From: an uncultured Caryophanales bacterium
GTDB taxonomy: Bacteria; Bacillota_I; Bacilli_A; RF39; UBA660
Assembly: GCA_946414975.1 (NCBI GenBank)
Contig: CAMKQS010000007.1
Span: 1-36,543, forward strand
Reading direction: 5' to 3'
DNA length: 36,543 nt
The position numbers were made by a program, and so were the translations under genes. Positions 30,579 to 36,543 of the stretch are shown piece after piece. Below the pieces are notes generated by a model that was not told the origin of the DNA, ran no database searches, and saw nothing but the letters and a program-made list of their open reading frames with translations. Positions within the stretch are counted from its first letter, which is position 1. Every line of letters starts with the position of its first letter.

Positions 30579-32771
30579 TTAATCACAATCTTTATTATCT
30601 ACGTGTAGTACTCTTTCTTTTATTTCTTGAGTTCTACCTTTATTCCAAAAATTAGTTCCAATATATCCACAAGTACGACGAGCAACATTTAATTTATCGT
30701 GATTTCTATTTCCACAATTAGGACAATACCATTCTAAATTATCATCTATTAATATTTCTCCTGTATATCCACATTCTTGACAATAATCAGACTTAGTATT
30801 AAGCTCAGCATACATAATATTTTCATAAATAAATTTTACTATTTCCATTACTGCATCTAAATTATTTTGTAAATTAGGAGTTTCTATATAAGAAATAGCT
30901 CCACCTGGTGATAGTCTTTGAAATTCTGATTCTAATGTTAATTTGTCAAATGCATCAATTTCTTCAAATACTGGAACATGATATGAATTAGTAATATAAT
31001 CTCTATCAGTAATTCCTTTAATTTTACCAAATCTTTCTTTTAAGCATTTAGCAAATTTATATGTAGTTGACTCAATAGGAGTTCCATAAACACTATAATC
31101 AATATCTTCTTCTTTTTTCCACTCATTACATTTATCATTCATTTTTTGCATTACTTCTAAAGCAAACTCTTTTCCCTTACCATTATCAGTATGAGAATGT
31201 CCAGTCATAAACTTAACACATTCATAAAGACCTGCATATCCGAGTGATATTGTAGAATAACCATGATGTAATAATTCGTGAATAGATTCTCCTTTTTCAA
31301 GTCTAGCTAAAGCACCATATTGCCATAAAATTGGTGCAACATCAGAAGTTGTTTTAGATAAACGTTTATGTCTAATTTGTAGTGCCCTATGACACAACTC
31401 TAATCTTTCTTCAAATACACGCCAAAATACATCCATATCTTTATCAGCTGTAAGTGCAACATCAACAAGATTAATAGTAACAACACCTTGGTTAAATCTA
31501 CCATAATATTTGCCTTTGCCCTCAATATAATTTTTAGCTTTAGCAATATTACCACGTGAAATTGATCTATCTGGAGTCAAGAATGAACGACATCCCATAC
31601 ATGGATAACATTCTCCTTCACCATATTCATTTTTCTTTAGTTCTTTCATAACTTTTTCAGATATATAATCTGGAACCATTCTTTTAGCTGTACATTCACA
31701 AGCTAATTTAGTTAAATAATAATATTTTGAATCTTCCTTTATATTATCTTCTTCAAGAACATATAAAAGCTTTGGAAATGCCGGAGTAATATATACTCCT
31801 TTTTCATTTTTCATTCCTTCAATTCTTTGCTTTAGAACCTCTTCTATAATCATAGCAAGTTCTTCTTTATATTCTTCAGTTTCACCTAAATACATACAAA
31901 CTGATAAGAATGGTGCTTGTCCATTAGTAGTAGTCATAGAGTTTATTTGATATTGAAAAGTTTGAACTCCATCAACAATTTCTCTATGTAAATCTTCTTT
32001 AGCATACTTTTCACATTGTGCTTTAGTCATTTTTCTCTTTTTATATTTTTCTAAATATTTTAAATAACTTGCACGAGCAAATGGAGCTAAATGAGTTAAT
32101 GTTATAGTAGCTCCACCATACTGTGATGATGTTACAGCTGTAATTAACTGTGTTGCAATAGTCATAGCAGTTAAAAATTTATGTGGTTTTTCTATCATTA
32201 CACCATTAATATTTGTTCCATTTTGAAGCATGTCGTCCAAATTTATTAAATCACAGTTATGAAGTGCATTTTGAGCAAAATAATCCGCATCATGAAAATG
32301 AATTATACCATCATCGTGAGCTTTAACAATATCTTCTGGAAGTAAAAATCTTCTTGTAATATCAGTACTAGTTATACCAGCCAAATAATCTCTTTGAGTA
32401 GTAACAACCCTTGCATTTTTATTAGAATTTTCAGTATTCCAATATTCAGATTCACCATCGATAAGTTCTTTAATAGCAAGATCTGTTGTATTACTTCTTC
32501 TAACAAGTTCTCTTGTATAACGATAAGTAATATATTTTTTAGCTAAAACATATTTTCCCATTGACATTAATTTCATTTCAATAATATCTTGAATATCTTC
32601 AACTAAAATTCTTTTCTTACCCAATCTTTCAATATATTTAATAATATTTTTTATTTGAATAGATGATACTCTATCTTCTTCTTCTACTTCTAAATTAGCT
32701 TTATTAATAGCCGCTTCTATTTTATCAGGACTATATTCTACCATATGTCCATCTCTTTTTATAACTTTCAT
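30579..32771 (-). CDS. nrdD: Anaerobic (class III) ribonucleoside-triphosphate reductase
   Basis: Reduces NTPs to dNTPs without oxygen. The 730 residues contain an N-terminal ATP-cone (KVIKRDGHMVEYSPDKIEAAINKAN, 1-90) for allosteric control, the catalytic barrel with HDADYFAQNALHNCDLINL, a C-terminal zinc site (CQECGYTG and CPNCGNRN) and the glycyl radical loop RRTCGYIGTNFW with Gly702. The start at 32771 has AGGAGG 4 nt away; upstream in-frame ATGs near 32801 are unlikely. It leads nrdD-nrdG-dut. Its promoter shares a 28-bp palindrome with the divergent Crp/Fnr gene, which suggests control by that regulator. Confidence 0.97.
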   Translation of the reverse strand: MKVIKRDGHMVEYSPDKIEAAINKANLEVEEEDRVSSIQIKNIIKYIERLGKKRILVEDIQDIIEMKLMSMGKYVLAKKYITYRYTRELVRRSNTTDLAIKELIDGESEYWNTENSNKNARVVTTQRDYLAGITSTDITRRFLLPEDIVKAHDDGIIHFHDADYFAQNALHNCDLINLDDMLQNGTNINGVMIEKPHKFLTAMTIATQLITAVTSSQYGGATITLTHLAPFARASYLKYLEKYKKRKMTKAQCEKYAKEDLHREIVDGVQTFQYQINSMTTTNGQAPFLSVCMYLGETEEYKEELAMIIEEVLKQRIEGMKNEKGVYITPAFPKLLYVLEEDNIKEDSKYYYLTKLACECTAKRMVPDYISEKVMKELKKNEYGEGECYPCMGCRSFLTPDRSISRGNIAKAKNYIEGKGKYYGRFNQGVVTINLVDVALTADKDMDVFWRVFEERLELCHRALQIRHKRLSKTTSDVAPILWQYGALARLEKGESIHELLHHGYSTISLGYAGLYECVKFMTGHSHTDNGKGKEFALEVMQKMNDKCNEWKKEEDIDYSVYGTPIESTTYKFAKCLKERFGKIKGITDRDYITNSYHVPVFEEIDAFDKLTLESEFQRLSPGGAISYIETPNLQNNLDAVMEIVKFIYENIMYAELNTKSDYCQECGYTGEILIDDNLEWYCPNCGNRNHDKLNVARRTCGYIGTNFWNKGRTQEIKERVLHVDNKDCD

Positions 32772-32804
32772 ATGTCCTCCTACTTCGTATACCATCATCA
32801 TAAT

Positions 32805-32834
32805 ATCATATTTTTAAAAATAATATTGTTGCAA
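32805..32834 (-). promoter_or_regulatory. Promoter of nrdD-nrdG-dut
   Basis: TTGCAA (32829-32834), 18-bp spacer and TATGAT (32805-32810) on the minus strand; the -35 is the left centre of the palindrome. Confidence 0.7.
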
Positions 32835-32848
32835 TTGCAACAATATTA
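32821..32848. promoter_or_regulatory. 28-bp perfect palindromic operator between nrdD and crp/fnr
   Basis: Two adjoining 14-bp arms, TAATATTGTTGCAA and its exact complement, with no spacer. The two central TTGCAA hexamers act as -35 boxes for the divergent promoters. It is not an NrdR box. The adjacent Crp/Fnr protein is the most likely ligand. Confidence 0.8.
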
Positions 32849-32863
32849 AAAAAGTGTTATTAT
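32835..32863 (+). promoter_or_regulatory. Promoter of the crp/fnr-family gene
   Basis: TTGCAA (32835-32840), 17-bp spacer and TATTAT (32858-32863), 26 bp before the start at 32889. Confidence 0.75.
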
Positions 32864-32888
32864 TTTAATAGATGTAGGAGATTTTATT

Positions 32889-33515
32889 ATGAGGCAACCA
32901 TTTGATAATATAAATAAACAAGAAAAACAAAATTTATTAAAAGATTTAGAAGCAAATTCTATCACTTTTGAAAAAAATGAATTAGTATTAAAAAAAGTAA
33001 AAAATAATAACTTTATTGGTATCATTATTTATGGACTTATTCAAATTATTAAAACAGATTATAATGGAAATAGAATTATCATAGAAGAATTAGAAGAAAA
33101 TGAAATATTTGGTTCTAAAATTTCTTCATTAAATAACGCTGAATATAGCATTATAACAAAAGAAGATACTAAAATAATAATATTTGATTATTATCAAATA
33201 CTAAATAAAAATAGTAAAAGTAAATACTATAATCAATTTATTAAAAATCTTCTTGAAATAATAGTAAATTCTATAAATGAAAAAAATAATAGAATAGAAA
33301 TATTAACAAAAAAAACTATTAGAAACAAACTATTAGAGTACTTTAGAATTGTTTCATCAAAAAATAATTCTAAACATATATATTTACCTTTTACTTTTAC
33401 AGATTTAGCTGACTTTCTTGCCATAGATAGATCAGCAATGTCTAGAGAATTAAAGTATTTAAAAGAAGAAGGTTTTATTGAAATAAAAAATAAAAGAATA
33501 ACTCTTTTATATTAA
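32889..33515 (+). CDS. Crp/Fnr-family transcriptional regulator
   Basis: A 208-residue DNA-binding regulator. Residues about 20-115 form the cyclic-nucleotide-type beta barrel (GIIIYGLIQIIKTDYNGNRIIIEELEENEIFGS), a dimer helix follows (about 120-150), then a winged helix with the recognition segment FTDLADFLAIDRSAMSRELKYLKEEGFIEI (169-198). No cysteine is present anywhere, so it cannot hold an Fnr 4Fe-4S cluster; it must sense a small ligand or another signal. Ribosome site TAGGAG 8 nt upstream. It is divergent from nrdD across a perfect palindrome and is probably autoregulated. Its end overlaps the sigma factor gene tail-to-tail by 9 bp. Confidence 0.92.
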   Translation: MRQPFDNINKQEKQNLLKDLEANSITFEKNELVLKKVKNNNFIGIIIYGLIQIIKTDYNGNRIIIEELEENEIFGSKISSLNNAEYSIITKEDTKIIIFDYYQILNKNSKSKYYNQFIKNLLEIIVNSINEKNNRIEILTKKTIRNKLLEYFRIVSSKNNSKHIYLPFTFTDLADFLAIDRSAMSRELKYLKEEGFIEIKNKRITLLY

Positions 33516-33528
33516 GTATTCTTTTATT
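33489..33528. terminator. Bidirectional terminator spanning two stop codons
   Basis: AATAAAAGAATA (33489-33500) pairs with TATTCTTTTATT (33517-33528). Both the crp/fnr stop (plus) and the sigma stop (minus) lie in the 16-nt loop. T-rich sequence follows on each strand. Confidence 0.6.
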
Positions 33529-34766
33529 GCCCTTTTTTTAGAATTTCTAAATGACTTTCCTCTGACTTTTCTTAATGCTTTTTCTTCTATCTGTCTAATT
33601 CTTTCTCTGCTAACTCCATATACATTAGCAACTGATTCAAGAGTCATTCCATTTCCATTTGCTTTATTTAATCCAAATCTAAGTTTTAAAACGTTTATTT
33701 CTTTTTCACTTAATCCTTCCAATAAATAATTAATATCATCTTTTAAGAAAACTTTATCAACAGTATCTTCAACACTATTTGTATCACTGATAAAATCCTC
33801 TAAAACACTGTCTTCAGATTCACCAACAGGTGTACTTAATGATACTACATCATACTCATATTTTAGAATTTCATTTACTTTTGATTCTGGTAAATTAAGT
33901 TCTTTAGATAATTCAGCAATTGTAGGTACCCTGCTGAATTCTGTTGAATATTTTTTTCTTATCATTTTTAATTTATTAATATTTTCAGAAATATGAACAG
34001 GATATCTGATCAATCTTGAACTTTCGTGAATTGAACGAGCTATTTTTTGCTTTATCCACCATACTGCATATGTTGAAAATTTATATCCTAAATTTGGATT
34101 ATACATATCAATTGCCTTCATTAATCCAATATTACCTTCATTAATATTATCTAATAAATCATTCTGGGTGTTAAATTTTTTTGCAACACTTACAACTAGT
34201 CTTAAATTACAATAAAACATTTTATCATATGAATTTTTATATAATAAAAATTTTTTTATTTGTGTAATTAACTCTATTCCATTTAAATATTTTATATTAT
34301 CAGAATCTATATCTATTAGATTAGAAACCTCCTCATAATTTAGGCTTCTACCTTTTTCAATAGTTTTTTTATCATATTTTTTTAATATACTATATACATT
34401 TTTATCTCCATTATTATTACAATGTTTATAAAAATCTAAAAGCACTCTAAGTATTTCATTATAACAAGAAATATTAATAAATGATAAAAATAAATTTGTT
34501 AAATTTAAATCTATTTTTATACATCCCTGAACAATTGACTTTTTTGTAATATCTAATTCATCTGCAATATGAATATTTTTTGAATATTTATATTCTTCTT
34601 CATCAGATAATAAATCATATTTAATAATTTCATTAAAATACATTTTTACTGAATCATCACAGGATATATTATTTAAATCAATATAATCAGTTTTTTTATA
34701 TTCATTATTAGACTCAATTTCATCTAATTCAATTCTGATTTCTTTCTTACTATTTTTATTTTTCAT
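33507..34766 (-). CDS. Sigma-70 family RNA polymerase sigma factor (divergent, group 1/2)
   Basis: A 419-residue sigma factor. Region 1.2 is seen around DDSVKMYFNEIIKYDLLSDEEEYKYSK. Next comes a non-conserved insertion of about 100 residues. Regions 2.1-2.4 follow (NLRLVVSVAKKF, NINEGNIGLMKAIDMYNPNLGYKFSTYAVWWIKQKIARSIHE), then region 3 (YPVHISENINKLKMIRKKY) and region 4 (LSEKEINVLKLRFGL; VSRERIRQIEEKALRKVR). The -10 and -35 recognition helices are primary-sigma-like. RLIRYPVH instead of RTIRIPVH and the insertion set it apart from RpoD; a paralogous alternative sigma seems likelier than the main one, but this is not certain. The start at 34766 has the unusual site AAAGGGGG 5 nt away. Consensus promoter TTGACA/TATAAT upstream. 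Confidence 0.88.
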   Translation of the reverse strand: MKNKNSKKEIRIELDEIESNNEYKKTDYIDLNNISCDDSVKMYFNEIIKYDLLSDEEEYKYSKNIHIADELDITKKSIVQGCIKIDLNLTNLFLSFINISCYNEILRVLLDFYKHCNNNGDKNVYSILKKYDKKTIEKGRSLNYEEVSNLIDIDSDNIKYLNGIELITQIKKFLLYKNSYDKMFYCNLRLVVSVAKKFNTQNDLLDNINEGNIGLMKAIDMYNPNLGYKFSTYAVWWIKQKIARSIHESSRLIRYPVHISENINKLKMIRKKYSTEFSRVPTIAELSKELNLPESKVNEILKYEYDVVSLSTPVGESEDSVLEDFISDTNSVEDTVDKVFLKDDINYLLEGLSEKEINVLKLRFGLNKANGNGMTLESVANVYGVSRERIRQIEEKALRKVRGKSFRNSKKRAIKEYLI

Positions 34767-34788
34767 AATATCCCCCTTTGCCTTGCAT

Positions 34789-34816
34789 ATTATATCATTT
34801 AAAGAGTTTTTGTCAA
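34789..34816 (-). promoter_or_regulatory. Consensus promoter of the sigma factor gene
   Basis: Perfect TTGACA (34811-34816), 16-bp spacer and perfect TATAAT (34789-34794) on the minus strand. Confidence 0.88.
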
Positions 34817-34836
34817 ATTTATATTTATAAATACTG

Positions 34837-34866
34837 AAAAAAGTCATACAAACGTATGGACTTTTT
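34837..34866 (-). terminator. Terminator of the Cys-cluster protein gene
   Basis: A hairpin of AAAAGTCCATAC and GTATGACTTTT (one bulge, 4-nt loop) followed by T on the minus strand, directly after the stop codon at 34868. Confidence 0.75.
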
Positions 34867-34867
34867 A

Positions 34868-35302
34868 TTATTTAACTTTTACTATTTTTTTAGGTTCTTC
34901 AAGTAATCCTAAATCAGCTTTTATTTCTTCCAATTCATCTAAATCATTAGCACCAAAATATGCCATATGAAATAAACCTATAGTTTTTCTCGCTGCCATT
35001 TTTTCTTTTTCTGATACATATTTAGGATCATCATATTTATAATTTTGACATTCTGTTACAGTAAATTCTTCAACATCACCTCTATTATCATAAATCTGAT
35101 AACCACTTATAATAAAATCATATGCAGTAATTGGTTTTTTACGATAATCAGCAATTTTAGCACATTTACTAGCACAACCTCTAACACAGTCAAAACATAA
35201 ATGTTTTATTCTACTTCCGTTATGTAATTCATAAATAACTTCTTTAGTTTTTGGCAAATCAATTACCTTACCATTATCTTTTTCTAATACAATATTTCTC
35301 AT
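34868..35302 (-). CDS. Small Cys-cluster protein of unknown function
   Basis: A 144-residue cytoplasmic protein, not recognised. A beta-rich start (IVLEKDNGKVIDLPKTKEVIYELHNGSRI) leads to the cluster HLCFDCVRGCASKCAKI (Cys36, 39, 43, 47), with a further Cys85 in VTECQNYKY; this could bind zinc or an Fe-S cluster. The C-terminal half is helical (KMAARKTIGLFHMAYFGANDLDELEEIKADLGL). The start at 35302 follows the unusual ribosome site AAAAAAGGGGGATATT; an in-frame ATG at 35338 would fall between the promoter boxes. Monocistronic, with a near-perfect promoter and its own terminator, between ackA and the sigma gene. Confidence 0.7.
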   Translation of the reverse strand: MRNIVLEKDNGKVIDLPKTKEVIYELHNGSRIKHLCFDCVRGCASKCAKIADYRKKPITAYDFIISGYQIYDNRGDVEEFTVTECQNYKYDDPKYVSEKEKMAARKTIGLFHMAYFGANDLDELEEIKADLGLLEEPKKIVKVK

Positions 35303-35328
35303 AAAATATCCCCCTTTTTTCGATTTGT

Positions 35329-35357
35329 ATCTTATCATTTTTTTATATGCTTGTCAA
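35329..35357 (-). promoter_or_regulatory. Promoter of the Cys-cluster protein gene
   Basis: Perfect TTGACA (35352-35357), 17-bp spacer and TAAGAT (35329-35334) on the minus strand. Confidence 0.85.
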
Positions 35358-35361
35358 ATTT

Positions 35362-35385
35362 AAAAAAAAGGAGTATAAAACTCCT
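35362..35385 (-). terminator. Intrinsic terminator of ackA
   Basis: AGGAGT pairs with ACTCCT across a 5-nt loop, followed by seven T on the minus strand; overlaps the ackA stop codon. Confidence 0.85.
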
Positions 35386-36543
35386 ATTTTACAATTTCAA
35401 ATGTATCTCGCGCAATCATAACTTCTTCATCTGTTGGTACTACAAAACATTCAATTTTTGAATCAGAAGAAGATATTTTAATAAACTTACCACGATTAGA
35501 ATTTGCATCGTTATCGATTGTAACACCTAAACAAGATAAACTATCCATTATATTTTGTCTAGTAAGAATAGAATTTTCTCCTATACCCGCAGTAAAACAT
35601 ATCGCATCTGCACCATTTAATAATACATAATACTTAGCAATATAATTAACTATACTTCTTACAAACATTTTTTGTGCAATTGCACATTTTTCATTTCCTG
35701 CCTTTATACCATCTTCTATATCCCTTGAATCAGATATTCCACCAGTAATTCCTTTAAATCCACTTTCTTTATTAATTAATTTATCAATATCATCTGCACT
35801 GTAATCTAAATTTTTAATAAGATATGGAATAATTGATGCATCGATATCTCCTGTACGAGTTCCCATAATAACACCAGCATTAGGAGTAAATCCCATTGAT
35901 GTATCTACTACCTTACCGTCTTTAACTGCTGTTATAGATGCTCCACTTCCTATATGACAAACTATAAGTTTTTTGTTTTCTTTATAATAATCTTTCATAA
36001 ATTCTGTTACATACTTATGACTAGTTCCGTGAGCACCATATTTTCTTATTCCATGTTTTTCATATAATTCATATGGTAAAGCATAAAGATAAGTCTCTTT
36101 AGCCATTGTTTGATGAAATGCCGTATCAAATACAACCACATGTTTAGCATTTGGAACAAATTCCTTAAAAGCATTAATACCAATTAAAGCAGCAGGATTA
36201 TGAAGTGGCGCTAAACTTGATAACTCATCTATAGTCTTTAAAACACTATCATCTACAAGAACACTTTTATCAAATTTATCCGCACCTTGCACTACCCTGT
36301 GACCTATTCCTTTTATTTCATCTAAACTATTAACAATTTTTCTTTCTAATAATTCATCTACTAATATTCTAACAGCATCCTCATGATTATTTAAAGATGC
36401 ATCTTTCTTTACCTTTTCACCGTTTATCTTAATTGTATAAAAACTATTACTAATTCCTATTCTTTCAAAAACACCTGATATTAAAACATTTTCTTCTGGC
36501 ATTTCATACATTTGAAATTTTAATGATGAACTACCACAATTAA
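35384..36543 (-). CDS. ackA: Acetate kinase (5' end cut by window edge)
   Basis: Converts acetyl-phosphate and ADP to acetate and ATP, the energy-yielding end of the PFOR route encoded at 21558. The reading frame runs to the right edge, where NCGSSSLKFQMYEMPEENVL is the family N-terminus (substrate motif N-x-GSSSxK), so about 6-7 residues including the start lie outside. Further motifs: GHRVVQGAD, VFDTAFHQTM, YGAHGTSHKYV, CHIGSGASITAV, MGFTPNAGVIMGTRTGDID and CFTAGIGENS. The intact tail gives about 386 visible residues, near the usual 395-400. The internal Met at 36511 is not the start. Pta is not in this window. Confidence 0.97.
   Translation of the reverse strand, partial: NCGSSSLKFQMYEMPEENVLISGVFERIGISNSFYTIKINGEKVKKDASLNNHEDAVRILVDELLERKIVNSLDEIKGIGHRVVQGADKFDKSVLVDDSVLKTIDELSSLAPLHNPAALIGINAFKEFVPNAKHVVVFDTAFHQTMAKETYLYALPYELYEKHGIRKYGAHGTSHKYVTEFMKDYYKENKKLIVCHIGSGASITAVKDGKVVDTSMGFTPNAGVIMGTRTGDIDASIIPYLIKNLDYSADDIDKLINKESGFKGITGGISDSRDIEDGIKAGNEKCAIAQKMFVRSIVNYIAKYYVLLNGADAICFTAGIGENSILTRQNIMDSLSCLGVTIDNDANSNRGKFIKISSSDSKIECFVVPTDEEVMIARDTFEIVK

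Noticed and set aside
32821..32848. NrdR box for the nrdD palindrome
   Set aside because: NrdR sites are tandem ACACTATATATAGTGT-like repeats; this single TTGCAA-centred palindrome differs in sequence and layout.
36509..36511. Met codon as start of acetate kinase
   Set aside because: The frame continues to the window edge with NCGSSSLKFQ, the conserved AckA N-terminus, so this Met is internal.

Overview
The window comes from a very AT-rich, low-GC Gram-positive genome using the standard code (TGA serves as a true stop, for example after the TPR gene). AGGAGG-type ribosome sites, a T-box riboswitch, Fur, RNase III, an AckA/PFOR fermentation set and an oxygen-sensitive class III ribonucleotide reductase point to a strictly fermentative, probably host-associated anaerobe of the Bacillota. 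It may be one of the small-genome uncultured Bacilli/Erysipelotrichia/RF39-like lineages; that placement is inference. No rRNA, tRNA, CRISPR array, insertion sequence or phage module is visible. Gaps are short and mostly filled by promoters and hairpin terminators.

Left part (1-7.9 kb, all minus strand): the HU gene at the edge; a two-gene unit of unknown function whose first protein ends in a RelE/HigB-like toxin fold; then a T-box controlled operon of a TPR protein, an HD-domain phosphohydrolase and valyl-tRNA synthetase, with a candidate GUA (Val) specifier.

Middle (7.9-21.5 kb): two pseudopilin-like surface proteins, a membrane-anchored InlB-repeat protein, a metallophosphoesterase with altered metal motifs, a HAD-GNAT fusion, a Fur regulator paired with a heavy-metal exporter behind a perfect operator palindrome, rnc-yebC, an apparently leaderless yidD overlapped by a ZnuA-like lipoprotein that lacks the metal histidines, tex, and an acidic single-pass membrane protein. 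Between a small unknown gene and tex lies a compact structured non-coding RNA (about 17486-17584) with a consensus promoter and its own terminator. Its unpaired CCCCUUUUUAUU segment is complementary to the unusual AAAGGGGG ribosome sites of four genes in this window. This is the strongest candidate for an undescribed regulatory system here.

Right part (21.5-36.5 kb): pyruvate:ferredoxin oxidoreductase; a six-gene operon containing a large serine-hydrolase (lipase-like) protein with dockerin/EF-hand-like calcium loops and a glycine zipper, a lipoprotein, three small proteins (two of the DUF4176 type found beside type VII secretion effectors) and a Ca2+/Na+ antiporter; the nrdD-nrdG-dut operon, divergent from a Crp/Fnr regulator across a 28-bp perfect palindrome that holds both -35 boxes; a divergent sigma-70 factor; a small Cys-cluster protein; and acetate kinase, cut by the right edge. 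PFOR and AckA (pyruvate to acetyl-CoA, acetyl-phosphate to acetate and ATP), the anaerobic reductase and an Fnr-like regulator fit one anaerobic lifestyle.
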